Shown one piece after another: positions 17,415 through 27,050 of a DNA stretch of 64,000 bases; position 1 is the first letter of the stretch, and every line of letters begins with the position of its first letter. Below the pieces are notes generated by a model that was given only the letters and a program-made list of their open reading frames with translations, ran no database searches and had not been told where the DNA came from. The DNA is from UBA1479 sp048263775 (GTDB lineage: Bacteria; Pseudomonadota; Alphaproteobacteria; Rhodospirillales; Casp-alpha2). The position numbers and the translations under genes are program-made. The stretch is taken from assembly GCA_048263775.1 (NCBI GenBank), contig JBLXDU010000008.1, positions 124,001-188,000 of the forward strand, given 5' to 3'.

Positions 17415-18920
17415 TTAGCGGCCCCGCGGCGTGTCCAGATTGACGGTCACGTTCTTGCGCTGGGTGAAACTTTCCAACATGCCTTCCAGGGAAAACTCCC
17501 GGCCGAGGCCGCTTTGCTTGTAGCCGCCGTAGGAATGGCCCGGCACCTGGCCGCCGCCCTGGTTGACCTGGACCCAGCCGCTTTCGATGGCGTGCGCCGT
17601 GCGCAGGCCTTCGCCGATATCGTGGGTCCAGACATAGGCCGCGAGGCCGTAATGGCTGTCGTTGGCCATGCGGATGGCTTCCTCCGTATCGGTCCAACGG
17701 ATCGCCACCAGCACCGGGCCGAAGATTTCTTCGCGCGCCAAGCGCCAATCGTTGGAGGCGTCGGCGAACAGGGTCGGGACGGCGAAATAGCCTTCGCTGA
17801 GCGGCCCCGTTTCCGGCGGCAGGCCGCCCATGACCAGGCGCGCATCGTCACGTTTCAGGCCTTCCTCGACATAACCGCAGACCCGGCGAAACTGTTTTTC
17901 GTTGATGATCGTGCCGACGTCGGTGGCTTCGTCCAGCGGGTCGCCCAGTTTCAGGGTCGACGCCTTGGCCGCCAGCTTGTCGAGGAACGAATCAAAGATG
18001 TCCGCATGTAGGAACAAGCGCGAACCCGCCGTGCAGGACTGGCTTTGACGAGTGAAGCGCATGGCGGCGATGATGCCGTCGACGACCCAATCCTCGTCCG
18101 CGTCGGGGAACACGATTGACGGGCTCTTGCCGCCCAGTTCCAGGGAGACGGGTACGATCCGCTCCGCCGCCGCGCGCATCATGATCTTGCCGACCTCGGT
18201 CGACCCCGTGAACGACAGCTTGGCGATGGCCGGATGATTGGCGAGCGGCCCGCCGCATTCGGCGCCAAAGCCGGTCAGCACGTTGAGCACGCCTTCGGGT
18301 AGGAATTCCTGGCAGATGTCGGCCATCATCAGCACGCCCAAGGGCGCGTCCTCAGCGGCCTTCAGGACCACCGTGTTGCCGGACACCAGACCGGCCGCGA
18401 TCTTCAGCGCACCCAGCAGGACCGGCGCATTCCACGGAATGACTGCGCCGACCACGCCCAGGGGCTCGCGCCGGGTATAGCTCAGGACGTTTTCGCCAAG
18501 TGGTATGGTCTCGCCTTTCAGCTCGCTACCCAGGCCACCGTAATAACGGAAGATGTCGGCCGATACCTTGGCCTCGGGCCGGGCCTGGGTGCGCAGGGCA
18601 TTGCCCGTTTCCAGGGCGATGGTGCGGGCCATTTCCTCGGCCCGGGCGTCCATGGCGTCGGCGATGCGCAGCAACGCCCGGCCGCGTTCGCGCGGATTGG
18701 TGCGGGCCCAATCGGGGAACGCCTTGGCGGCGGCGGTGCCGGCCTTGTCCACGCCTTCGGCGCCCCCGCGCGGGACCTCGGCGACCGTGGTGCGGTTGGC
18801 CGGGTTTTCGACCGCGATGGCGGCACCCGAGACAGCCTCGACCCAACGGCCCCCGATCAGCATGCCTTTCGGGGCGTAGAAGTCCTGGGGGTTGGTAATG
18901 TTCTTCAAGGCGGTCGTCAT
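17415..18920 (-). CDS. NAD(P)+-dependent aldehyde dehydrogenase
   Basis: A 501-residue enzyme of the ALDH superfamily oxidising an aldehyde to an acid in the cytoplasm. Visible are the cofactor segment IPWNAPVLLGALKIA, the GSTEVGK loop, the catalytic Glu in LELGGKSP and the catalytic Cys in QSQSCTAGSR. GGAGACG precedes the ATG; the 28 residues upstream in frame are not family-like. It stands alone between the secretin gene and the divergent photolyase. The substrate cannot be assigned; betaine-aldehyde and phenylacetaldehyde-type enzymes look similar. Confidence 0.9.
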   Translation of the reverse strand: MTTALKNITNPQDFYAPKGMLIGGRWVEAVSGAAIAVENPANRTTVAEVPRGGAEGVDKAGTAAAKAFPDWARTNPRERGRALLRIADAMDARAEEMARTIALETGNALRTQARPEAKVSADIFRYYGGLGSELKGETIPLGENVLSYTRREPLGVVGAVIPWNAPVLLGALKIAAGLVSGNTVVLKAAEDAPLGVLMMADICQEFLPEGVLNVLTGFGAECGGPLANHPAIAKLSFTGSTEVGKIMMRAAAERIVPVSLELGGKSPSIVFPDADEDWVVDGIIAAMRFTRQSQSCTAGSRLFLHADIFDSFLDKLAAKASTLKLGDPLDEATDVGTIINEKQFRRVCGYVEEGLKRDDARLVMGGLPPETGPLSEGYFAVPTLFADASNDWRLAREEIFGPVLVAIRWTDTEEAIRMANDSHYGLAAYVWTHDIGEGLRTAHAIESGWVQVNQGGGQVPGHSYGGYKQSGLGREFSLEGMLESFTQRKNVTVNLDTPRGR

Positions 18921-19054
18921 GGTCGTCTCCTGTATGTGCGATGTGGCTGCGCAAGGCGGCCCGAGTTTTGCGAACGGTATACCATAGGGGCGGGCCGCCG
19001 CCACCCGCTTGGGGTATAGTGCGCATCCTGACCCGCATCCGGAGCCTGCCCGCC

Positions 19055-20491
19055 ATGCCCGTGCCCCCGCCCGTCATCGTCTGGTTTCGCCGCGACCTGC
19101 GCCTGGCCGACAATCCGGCCCTGGCCCGGGCGGCGGCGATCGGGCGGCCGGTGGTGCCGGTCTTCATCCTGGACGAGGACACGCCCGGCCTGCGCCCGCC
19201 GGGCGGGGCGTCACGCTGGTGGCTGCACCATTCCCTGGCTGCTTTAGACCGCGATCTGGCGGTGCTGGGGGCGCGGCTGGTCCTGCGTCGCGGGTCGGCG
19301 GGGGCGGTGCTCGACGCCCTGATCGCGGAGACGGGGGCCGATACGGTGCTGTGGAACCGCTGTTACGATAAAGGGTCGATCGCCCGCGATACGGATATCA
19401 AGGCGGCCTTACGGGGACGAGGTCTTCAGGCTGAAAGCTTCAACGGATCACTTTTGGCCGAGCCCTGGGAAATCACCACCAAGGCCGGCGGCGGCTATAA
19501 GGTCTATACCCGGTTTTGGCAGGCCTGCCGCGCCGCCGGTGATCCGCCGCCGCCGGCGGCGGCGCCGGGCTCATTGCCGGCACCGCGGGCCTGGCCGGCA
19601 AGCGACGATCTGGCCGCTTGGGGGCTGCTGCCCAATGCACCCGATTGGGCGGCGGGGTTTTCCGATCACTGGATCTCGGGGGGGCAAGGGGCCCGGGATC
19701 GCCTGGAAATGTTTCTCGGCGGTGCGGTCACGGGTTATGCGGCGAAGCGCGATTTCCCGGGCGTGGCGGCGACCTCGGGCCTGTCCGCGCATCTGGCCTG
19801 GGGCGACATCGGCCCGCGCCAGGTCTGGGCCGCCGCCGTTAAGGCGGCCCCGGCCGGTGAGGGGCGGGAGACGTTCCTGAAGGAGCTGATATGGCGGGAA
19901 TTCACCCATCATGTCCTGCATCATTTCCCGGACCTGGCCGAGCGGCCCATGGACGCCAAGTTTCAGAACTTCCCCTGGGTGCCCGACGATACCTTGCTCG
20001 CCGCCTGGCAGCGGGGGCAAACCGGCTATCCCATTGTCGATGCGGGCATGCGCGAGCTTTGGGCCACGGGCACCATGCACAACCGGGTGCGCATGGTCGC
20101 GGCCTCGTTCCTGGTCAAGCACCTGCTGCAGCCCTGGCAGGCGGGCGAAGCCTGGTTCTGGGACACCCTGGTCGACGCCGACCCCGCGTCCAACCCGTTC
20201 AACTGGCAATGGGTCGCGGGCTGCGGCGCCGATGCCGCGCCCTATTTCCGCATCTTCAATCCGATCCTGCAGGGACAGAAATTCGATGGCGACGGCGATT
20301 ACGTGTGCCGCTGGGTGCCGGAGATCGCGGCCCTGCCCAAGAAATACCTGCACGCACCCTGGACCGCGCCGATGGATGTCCTGGCCGATGCGGGCGTGGC
20401 GCTGGGCCGCGACTATCCTGAACCGGTCGTCGACCACAAACGGGCGCGGGACCGGGCCCTGGCGGCGTTCAAGTCGCTGAAGCGTGGTTAG
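19055..20491 (+). CDS. phrB: Deoxyribodipyrimidine photo-lyase (DNA photolyase)
   Basis: A 478-residue flavoprotein that repairs UV-induced cyclobutane pyrimidine dimers using blue light. The N-terminal alpha/beta antenna domain starts VIVWFRRDLRLADNPAL. The FAD domain shows WREFTHHVLHHFP, GYPIVDAGMRELWATGTMHNRVRM and the C-terminal signature DADPASNPFNWQWVAGCG. The ATG at 19055 has GGAG upstream. Its stop overlaps the stop of convergent prmA by four bases. Class I CPD photolyase is the best fit. Confidence 0.93.
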   Translation: MPVPPPVIVWFRRDLRLADNPALARAAAIGRPVVPVFILDEDTPGLRPPGGASRWWLHHSLAALDRDLAVLGARLVLRRGSAGAVLDALIAETGADTVLWNRCYDKGSIARDTDIKAALRGRGLQAESFNGSLLAEPWEITTKAGGGYKVYTRFWQACRAAGDPPPPAAAPGSLPAPRAWPASDDLAAWGLLPNAPDWAAGFSDHWISGGQGARDRLEMFLGGAVTGYAAKRDFPGVAATSGLSAHLAWGDIGPRQVWAAAVKAAPAGEGRETFLKELIWREFTHHVLHHFPDLAERPMDAKFQNFPWVPDDTLLAAWQRGQTGYPIVDAGMRELWATGTMHNRVRMVAASFLVKHLLQPWQAGEAWFWDTLVDADPASNPFNWQWVAGCGADAAPYFRIFNPILQGQKFDGDGDYVCRWVPEIAALPKKYLHAPWTAPMDVLADAGVALGRDYPEPVVDHKRARDRALAAFKSLKRG

Positions 20492-21372
20492 CCCGGTTTC
20501 TGCATCACCAAGGTCCGCCAGCCGTTGATGGTCATGTGACGGACGAGACGCAGGCCCTGGCGGCGGTGGGCGGTGATGACGAACTGTGCGTCGCGCACCA
20601 CCAGACCCGACAGCACACAGACCCCGCCGGGGGCAAGGTGCTGCGCCAGATCCTTGGACAAGCGGCGGATCGGCCGGGCCAGGATGTTTTCCACAATCAA
20701 ATCATAGGGGGCTGCCTGGCGCACGATGGGGGCGTTGTAGCCGGGGGCGGCGACGGCGGTGACCAGATGGCCGACGCCGTTGCGGTCCGCGTTCAGGGCG
20801 GTGACCCGCGCGGCCTCGGCGTCGATGTCCGTGGCGACCACGGGCACGTTCCACAGCTTGGCCGCGGCGATGCCCAGGATGCCGGACCCGCAGCCCATGT
20901 CGAGGACGCGGCCCGGGCGGTGTTTGCGTGCCAGATCACCGATGCAGGTGAGGCAGCCGGCGGTCGATCCGTGTTCGCCCGAGCCGAAGGCGGTGCCGGC
21001 ATCCAGCAGCAGGGGAATCTTCCCGCCCGGCACCGGTCCATCGTAATGGGAGCCGTGAATGAAGAAGCGGCCGACGGGCAGCGGCGGGAATTCGAAGATG
21101 TTTTCCGTAAGCCAGTCCCGGGGCGGGATCAGGTCGATGACCGGCACGGGTGCGTCACCACCGGGAAAGGCGGCGTTCAAGGCCGCCTTGAGGCGGGCCC
21201 GGTCCGGTTCGTCCACGGCGATGCCCTCGACCCGCCAGGGACCACCGTCCTCGTCCCCGAATGACGAGACGCTTTCGCACAAGGGCTCCAGACAGGCCTC
21301 AAGGAACGGAACCTCGGCGGCCGTCGTGCGGAACGCAATGGACCACAGGAAGCGTTGGGCGGACATGGTCAC
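20488..21372 (-). CDS. prmA: Ribosomal protein L11 methyltransferase
   Basis: A 294-residue SAM-dependent enzyme that methylates ribosomal protein L11. The class I motif VLDMGCGSGILGIAAAKLW and the later VENILARPI segment (equivalent to the NIL motif) are clear, and the substrate-recognition N-terminal domain is present. Start choice: a GTG at 21372 lies 6 bases after GGAAAG and overlaps the uvrD stop; an ATG at 21366 lies 12 bases away. The GTG is preferred. Either way it is translationally coupled to the helicase gene. Confidence 0.9.
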   Translation of the reverse strand: MTMSAQRFLWSIAFRTTAAEVPFLEACLEPLCESVSSFGDEDGGPWRVEGIAVDEPDRARLKAALNAAFPGGDAPVPVIDLIPPRDWLTENIFEFPPLPVGRFFIHGSHYDGPVPGGKIPLLLDAGTAFGSGEHGSTAGCLTCIGDLARKHRPGRVLDMGCGSGILGIAAAKLWNVPVVATDIDAEAARVTALNADRNGVGHLVTAVAAPGYNAPIVRQAAPYDLIVENILARPIRRLSKDLAQHLAPGGVCVLSGLVVRDAQFVITAHRRQGLRLVRHMTINGWRTLVMQKPG

Positions 21373-23654
21373 GACACACTTTCCACGAAACTGCCCATGA
21401 CCTTCTTGCGGCCGGCCTTTTCAAACTCGATTTCCAATTTGTCGCCGTCCTTGGCCTTGATGCGGCCGTAGCCGAATTTCTGATGAAACACGCGGGTGCC
21501 CACGGTCAGGCTGTCGTCGGCGCCGCCACGGTCGGCCGCGCGCCAGTCGCCATTGCCGCCCGCGTTGCCGCCGCCGGCAAAGCGCGACGCCCGGGGGCCG
21601 CCGCGCCGCACGGCGCCCGGAAAGGACGTGCCGCCGTCATACCCGCCGTTTCCGAGACCACCGTAGCCGGTCCCGGAATACAGCCCCTGTTCCTGCTGGC
21701 GGCTGATGTTGTCGTTCGGCAGTTCATCGACGAAGCGCGACGGCAGGGCCGTCTGCCATTGGCCGTAAACCCGGCGGTTGGCGGCGAAGGAAATGGCGGC
21801 GCGCTTGCGCGCCCGGGTCAGCCCGACATAGGCCAACCGGCGTTCTTCCTCCAGCGCCGCCAGGCCACCCTCGTCCAGGGCCCGCTGATGGGGGAACAGG
21901 CCTTCCTCCCAGCCGGGCAGGAACACGGTCTCGAACTCCAGGCCCTTGGCGCCGTGCAGGGTCATCAGGGAAACCTTGTCGTCCGTCGCGTTTTCTTCGT
22001 TCTCCATGACCAGGCTGACATGCTCCAGGAAGCCGGCGAGATTGTCGAAATCTTCCAGGGCGACAACCAGTTCCTTCAGGTTTTCGCGCCGCCCGGAGGC
22101 TTCCGGTGCCTTCGATTCCTGCCACATCTGCATATAGCCGCTTTCGTCGAGCACCGTTTTCACCACGTCGACATGGTCGGTCACGGAGACCAGCGCGCGC
22201 CAGCGGTCGAAATCGTCAATCAACTGGGTCAGGGTCTGGCGTGCTTTAGGTTTCAGCTCGTCCGTGCCGCAAATCTCCCGCGCCGCGGCGACCAGGGGCA
22301 GGCCGCGCGCGCGGGCATGCAGGTGCACGGCCTGCATGGTGGCGTCGCCCAGACCGCGCTTGGGCAGGTTGACGATGCGCTCGAACGCAAGGTCATCGGC
22401 GGGCTGCGCAATGACGCGCAGGTAGGCGATGGCGTCGCGGATTTCCTGACGTTCGTAGAACCGTTGGCCGCCGACCACGCGGTAAGGCACGCCGAGGGTG
22501 ATCAGGCGTTCTTCGAACTCGCGGGTCTGAAACCCGGCGCGCACCAGCACGGCGATCTCGTTCAGCTTGTGGCCGCTGCCATGCAGGCTTTCGATTTCGT
22601 CGCCGATCACCCGGGCTTCCTCGTCGCCGTCCCACACGCCGCGCACCACCACCGGGTCGCCGTCGTTCTGCTCCGTCCAGAGCGTCTTGCCGAGCCTGCC
22701 GTCGTTGTGCGCGATCAGGCCCGAAGCGGCGGCCAGGATGTGCGAGGTCGAACGGTAATTGCGCTCCAGCCGGACCACGGTGGCGCCGGGAAAGTCCTTT
22801 TCGAACCGCAGGATGTTGCCGACCTCGGCCCCGCGCCAGGAATAGATGGATTGGTCGTCGTCACCGACGCAGCAGATGTTCTTGTGCGCCTGGGCCAGCA
22901 GACGCAGCCACAGGTATTGCGCCACGTTGGTGTCCTGATATTCGTCGACCATGATGTAGCGGAATTGGCGCTGGTACTTGGCCAGGACCTCCGGCGCATT
23001 ACGAAACAGTTCCAGACACAGCAGCAACAGGTCGCCGAAGTCGCAGGCGTTCAGCGCTTCCAGACGGTCCTGATAGGCTTGGTAGATTTCCTGCCCTTTG
23101 CCGTCGCACAGACTTTGCGCCTCTTCCTCGGGCAGGGTCGCCGGCATCAGGCCGCGGTCCTTGAAGCGCTGGAGGGCGCCCGAGACGACGCGGGGCGGCC
23201 AGCGTTTCTGGTCGATTTCCATGGCGTCCAGGTGTTGCTTGACCAGGCGCACCTGATCGTCGGCGTCCAGGATGGTAAAATTGGGCTGACGGCCCACCAA
23301 CTCGGCGTTGGCGCGCAGGATGCGGGCGCCGATGGCATGAAAGGTGCCGACCCACCAACCCTCGACCGGGGCGCCGACCAGCTTGCCGACCCGCTCCTTC
23401 ATCTCGCGGGCGGCCTTGTTGGTGAAGGTCACGGCCAGAACCTCCCAGGGCCGCGCCTTGCGCTGCATCAGGATATGGGCCAGGCGCGTGGTCAGCACGC
23501 GGGTCTTGCCCGTGCCGGCCCCGGCCAGGACCAGCACCGGGCCGTCCACGGCCGCCACGGCCTGGGCCTGGGTTTCGTTCAGGCCGGCAAGATAGGGGGC
23601 GGGGGCGGCGGGTGGCGCCGGGGGGGCGGGGGGTGTTTGCGTGGGATCGGACAT
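21369..23654 (-). CDS. uvrD: UvrD/PcrA-type DNA helicase II
   Basis: A 761-residue superfamily-1 3'-5' helicase for nucleotide-excision and mismatch repair. Walker A GAGTGKT is at about 45-51, motif II DEYQDTN and motif III CCVGDDDQSIYSWRGA follow, then motif IV RLERNYRST and motif V LMTLHGAKGLEFETVF with motif VI AYVGLTRARKR. A proline/alanine-rich N-tail and a Gly-rich linker precede a C-terminal Tudor-like segment (VFHQKFGYGRIKAKDGDKLEIEF) that binds RNA polymerase in PcrA. It is followed by coupled prmA. Confidence 0.95.
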   Translation of the reverse strand: MSDPTQTPPAPPAPPAAPAPYLAGLNETQAQAVAAVDGPVLVLAGAGTGKTRVLTTRLAHILMQRKARPWEVLAVTFTNKAAREMKERVGKLVGAPVEGWWVGTFHAIGARILRANAELVGRQPNFTILDADDQVRLVKQHLDAMEIDQKRWPPRVVSGALQRFKDRGLMPATLPEEEAQSLCDGKGQEIYQAYQDRLEALNACDFGDLLLLCLELFRNAPEVLAKYQRQFRYIMVDEYQDTNVAQYLWLRLLAQAHKNICCVGDDDQSIYSWRGAEVGNILRFEKDFPGATVVRLERNYRSTSHILAAASGLIAHNDGRLGKTLWTEQNDGDPVVVRGVWDGDEEARVIGDEIESLHGSGHKLNEIAVLVRAGFQTREFEERLITLGVPYRVVGGQRFYERQEIRDAIAYLRVIAQPADDLAFERIVNLPKRGLGDATMQAVHLHARARGLPLVAAAREICGTDELKPKARQTLTQLIDDFDRWRALVSVTDHVDVVKTVLDESGYMQMWQESKAPEASGRRENLKELVVALEDFDNLAGFLEHVSLVMENEENATDDKVSLMTLHGAKGLEFETVFLPGWEEGLFPHQRALDEGGLAALEEERRLAYVGLTRARKRAAISFAANRRVYGQWQTALPSRFVDELPNDNISRQQEQGLYSGTGYGGLGNGGYDGGTSFPGAVRRGGPRASRFAGGGNAGGNGDWRAADRGGADDSLTVGTRVFHQKFGYGRIKAKDGDKLEIEFEKAGRKKVMGSFVESVS

Positions 23655-23728
23655 ACCCGTCTTATAACCGCCTCGGACGGGGGATGCTATCGCGGGCGTG
23701 GGGGATGCCCGCGGGCCGGCAAACGGGG

Positions 23729-25507
23729 TTATTCGTGCCCCAGTTCCTCGCGGCGGCGCTCCATCAGAACGCGGTTGAATTCGGTCATCACATCGTCATG
23801 GGTGACGGCACCGATCAGGGTGCGGTCGCGCTCGTTTTCCGTGACAGGAATCACGGTTTCACCGGATGTATCCATGAGACTGACCGCCGTTTCGATGTCG
23901 TCGTGACGGGTCAGCATGGGAGGATGGGTGCGGGCCACGTCGCCGGCGTTGACCAGACCGTCAAGGTCGTGATCGAAGGCGAATTCGCTGAGATCGGGCA
24001 ACGTAATGGTGCCGTGCAGTACGCCGTCGTTGTCCACCACGAAAATTTCACCCACGGTCGAATCCTGCAGCAGGTGGCGCAGGGTTTCCAGGTCCGTGCT
24101 CATGGAAACGGTGCTGAGGTTCCGGCGCATAACCGCGTTGACGGTGATGGTCTGCATGACCTCTGCCTCGATACCTTCTTTCAGGTCGATGCCGCGTTCG
24201 CGCAATTGGCGTACGAAGTAGGAGCGGTCATAGAAATGATGCGAGATTTCCGAGGAGACGACGACGGCGATCATGACCGCGAGCGTCAGGGTGTAATCGG
24301 ACGTCATCTCGAAGATGATCAGGGTGGTCGAGATGGGTGCGCCCAGGACAGAGGCCGCGACGGCCCCCATGCCGACCACCGTATAGGCAGGCACGCCCGA
24401 CGACAGTTCGGGGAAGATGCTCGTGGCGACGATGCCGTAAGCACCGCCGGCGACGGCACCGATAACCAGGGCCGGAGAAAACACGCCGCCGGAAAACCCG
24501 TATCCGTGGCTGATCGCCGTGGCGATGATCTTGGCGGCCAGGATGATCAGCAGCGTGCCGAAGCCATAGACGTGCAGCATGGCGTCCTCGGTCACGCCGT
24601 AACCGACGCCCAGAACTTGCGGTACCATCAACGCCATGGCGCCGACCGCCAGGCCCGCCACCGCGGGCTTCAGCCAGGACGGCAGGGGCGTGCGTTTGGC
24701 CAAGTCGGAGGCGACGACGATGGAATGCATCATCAGAATGGCGCAGGCGGCGCTGGCGATGCCCAGGCCGACGAAGGCGGGAAATTCCCAGAATGACGCC
24801 AGGGGATTGTCAACAAGGGCGAAGGCCGGGAAATTGCCGAACCAGTGCCGCGATATGGCCGTGCCCGCGACTGAGGCGACAACCACCGGCGCGAAGGCCT
24901 TCAGGGCGTAATGCCCGATCACCACCTCGTTGGCGAACAGCGCCCCCGCCAAGGGCGCGTTGAACGACGCGGCGACGGCGGCGGCGACGCCACAGCCCAG
25001 CAGCGTGCGGTTGAGCGACCGTGTCAGTTGCAGGCGGCGCGCCAGCCAGGCGCCGAGTGATGCCCCCAAGTGCACGGCCGGGCCTTCGCGCCCGACAGAG
25101 GCCCCGGCGCCGATCGACAGGGCGCTGGCGATGGCGGAGTACAGGCCGACCCGGGACGACATCCAGCCGCCGCGAAGCTGTTCCGCCTCGATCACGTCGG
25201 CGACCCCCTGGGGCTTCCGGTTGGGCAGAAAAAAGTAGATGAACAGGCCGACAATCAGGCCGCCGACCGCGGGCGCCAGAAGCACATGCCACCAGACCAG
25301 CCCGGTGACATGCTGTGACAGGCGTTCATGGCCGCTGCCGTAGAACAGAGATTGGAAGATTTCGATGGTTTCACGGAACGCGACGACCGCCGCCCCAGAC
25401 GCGCAGCCGACGACAAGCGCCAGGACCATCAGAATCAGATGGTCGTTGCGGATGACCCGTCGAGCCGCCAGCAGCAGCCGGGCGTATTTGAAGCGTGAAA
25501 TAACCAT
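23729..25507 (-). CDS. ClC-type chloride channel/antiporter with two CBS domains
   Basis: A 592-residue membrane protein. The ClC core (about 15-430) has the selectivity motifs GREGPAVHLG, GVFSPALVIGA and the NAPLAGALFANEVV segment carrying a conserved Glu, with about 11 hydrophobic stretches. Residues about 445-590 are a CBS pair, likely sensing nucleotides. It probably moves Cl- or another anion across the inner membrane, with H+ exchange. The ATG at 25507 has GGGAAGG just upstream; one six codons earlier does not. It lies downstream of phoB but 80 bases away, and no functional tie to phosphate is evident. Confidence 0.88.
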   Translation of the reverse strand: MVISRFKYARLLLAARRVIRNDHLILMVLALVVGCASGAAVVAFRETIEIFQSLFYGSGHERLSQHVTGLVWWHVLLAPAVGGLIVGLFIYFFLPNRKPQGVADVIEAEQLRGGWMSSRVGLYSAIASALSIGAGASVGREGPAVHLGASLGAWLARRLQLTRSLNRTLLGCGVAAAVAASFNAPLAGALFANEVVIGHYALKAFAPVVVASVAGTAISRHWFGNFPAFALVDNPLASFWEFPAFVGLGIASAACAILMMHSIVVASDLAKRTPLPSWLKPAVAGLAVGAMALMVPQVLGVGYGVTEDAMLHVYGFGTLLIILAAKIIATAISHGYGFSGGVFSPALVIGAVAGGAYGIVATSIFPELSSGVPAYTVVGMGAVAASVLGAPISTTLIIFEMTSDYTLTLAVMIAVVVSSEISHHFYDRSYFVRQLRERGIDLKEGIEAEVMQTITVNAVMRRNLSTVSMSTDLETLRHLLQDSTVGEIFVVDNDGVLHGTITLPDLSEFAFDHDLDGLVNAGDVARTHPPMLTRHDDIETAVSLMDTSGETVIPVTENERDRTLIGAVTHDDVMTEFNRVLMERRREELGHE

Positions 25508-25587
25508 TAACCTTCCCGCCGTCATGTTAGGGCGAGAAGGTTAATCAGGTCTCTACAACAATACGTTACGAATGGCTCTTAAGAGCC

Positions 25588-26280
25588 TTAATCAGGCGAG
25601 GAATCAAGCGCGTAGCCGGCCGAGCGCACGGTGCGGATGAGGTCCGGGCGGCCTTCGGAGTTGAGCGCCTTGCGAAGGCGGCGGATATGGACGTCGACGG
25701 TCCTGGATTCGACATAGATGTCGCGGCCCCAGACCCGATCGAGAAGTTGTTCCCGGGAATAGACACGGCCCGGCTTTTCCAGGAACACACGGAGCAGGCG
25801 GAATTCCGTCGGCCCCAGGCGCACGAGTTCGTCACCCCGGTAGACTCGGTGCTCTTCCAGATCCATGCTCAGGTCGGCGTAGGTCAGTACCTCGCTCGCC
25901 CGTTCCGGGTTGGCGCGGCGCAGCACCGCCCGCACACGGGCGATCAGTTCGCTCGGCGAAAACGGCTTCACCACGTAATCGTCGGCACCGGAATCCAGGC
26001 CGCGGATGCGGTCCGCTTCTTCGCCGCGGGCGGTCAGCATGATGATCGGCAGATTCTTGTTCTCGGGTTTACGGCGCAATTGGCGGCAGACCTCGATGCC
26101 CGACAGGTTGGGCAGCATCCAGTCGAGGATGACCAGGGACGGGTCTTCTTCCTCGACCGCGACGACGGCGGTTTCCCCGTCACCGACGACAACCGCGTTG
26201 AACCCCTCCTTGGTGAGGTTGTAGCGGACCAGTTCGGCCAACGAAGGGTCGTCCTCGACGATGAGTATGCTTTTGCTCAT
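25588..26280 (-). CDS. phoB: Phosphate regulon response regulator PhoB
   Basis: A 230-residue OmpR-family regulator. The receiver has the acidic pair VEDD and phosphoacceptor Asp53 (LVILDWMLP), and the C-terminal winged helix contains TEFRLLRVFLEKPGRVYSREQLLDRVWG. When phosphorylated by PhoR it binds Pho boxes; three candidates are present in this window. It is the last gene of pstSCAB-phoU-phoB, 19 bases after phoU. The ATG at 26280 removes 20 spurious upstream residues. Confidence 0.96.
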   Translation of the reverse strand: MSKSILIVEDDPSLAELVRYNLTKEGFNAVVVGDGETAVVAVEEEDPSLVILDWMLPNLSGIEVCRQLRRKPENKNLPIIMLTARGEEADRIRGLDSGADDYVVKPFSPSELIARVRAVLRRANPERASEVLTYADLSMDLEEHRVYRGDELVRLGPTEFRLLRVFLEKPGRVYSREQLLDRVWGRDIYVESRTVDVHIRRLRKALNSEGRPDLIRTVRSAGYALDSSPD

Positions 26281-26299
26281 GAAGCCCGTGTCCTTAGGC

Positions 26300-27016
26300 T
26301 TAGTCGCGGTCGGGATCGACGACAGTGAAGCTTGATGCATCGCTTTTTTCGCGCTCGTCCGTAGGCGGCACGCCTTTCACAAGATAGTACACCAGTTCGG
26401 CGATGTTGGTTGCGTGGTCGCCGATCCGTTCCAGGTTTTTGGAGACGAACAGAAGATGCGTGCAGGATGTGATCGTGCGCGGATCTTCCATCATGTAGGT
26501 CAGGATTTCGCGGAACAGGCTGGTGTGCAGCAGGTCGGCATCGGCGTCGCGTGCGCGCACGGCCTCCGCCTTGTCCACGTCCCGCGCCACGTAGGCGTCC
26601 AGCACGTCCTTGGTCATGCCCTGAACCAGGGTCGCCATGCGGGCGATGCTTTTGGTCGGGCCGAGGGGCGGCGACTGGGCCAGCACCACCGACCGCTTGG
26701 CGATGTTCTTGGCGTAATCGCCGATACGCTCGATCAGGCTTGCCGTGCGCAGCGCCGTGATGGTGGTGCGCAGATCGTCGGCCATGGGCTGACGCAGGGC
26801 CAGGGTCATGGTTGCCTGGCCATCCAGTTCGGCTTCCAGGGCGTCGATCTTCTTGTCGCCGGCGATCACCCGGTCGGCCAGGTCCGTGTCGCGCTTGATC
26901 AGCGCCTCCACGGCGTCGGCCAACTGAACCTCGGCCAGGCCGCCCATTTCGGCGATGATGTTGTCCAGTTTTTTCAGGTCCTCGTCGAAGGACTTGACGA
27001 TGTGATCTGTGGTCAT
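26300..27016 (-). CDS. phoU: Phosphate transport system regulator PhoU
   Basis: A 238-residue all-alpha protein with two PhoU repeats (about 15-105 and 120-210), carrying the metal-binding-type acidic pattern ERIGDYAKNIAKR and ERIGDHATNIAELV. It connects the Pst transporter with PhoR so that the regulon is off when phosphate is plentiful. It lies between pstB and phoB in the same operon. Confidence 0.96.
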   Translation of the reverse strand: MTTDHIVKSFDEDLKKLDNIIAEMGGLAEVQLADAVEALIKRDTDLADRVIAGDKKIDALEAELDGQATMTLALRQPMADDLRTTITALRTASLIERIGDYAKNIAKRSVVLAQSPPLGPTKSIARMATLVQGMTKDVLDAYVARDVDKAEAVRARDADADLLHTSLFREILTYMMEDPRTITSCTHLLFVSKNLERIGDHATNIAELVYYLVKGVPPTDEREKSDASSFTVVDPDRD

Positions 27017-27050
27017 GTCTCGTGGTCTCCCGGTATGTCGCCCCAATGCC

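Noticed and set aside
21261..23906. 881-codon plus-strand frame opposite uvrD
   Set aside because: Antisense shadow of a certain helicase gene.
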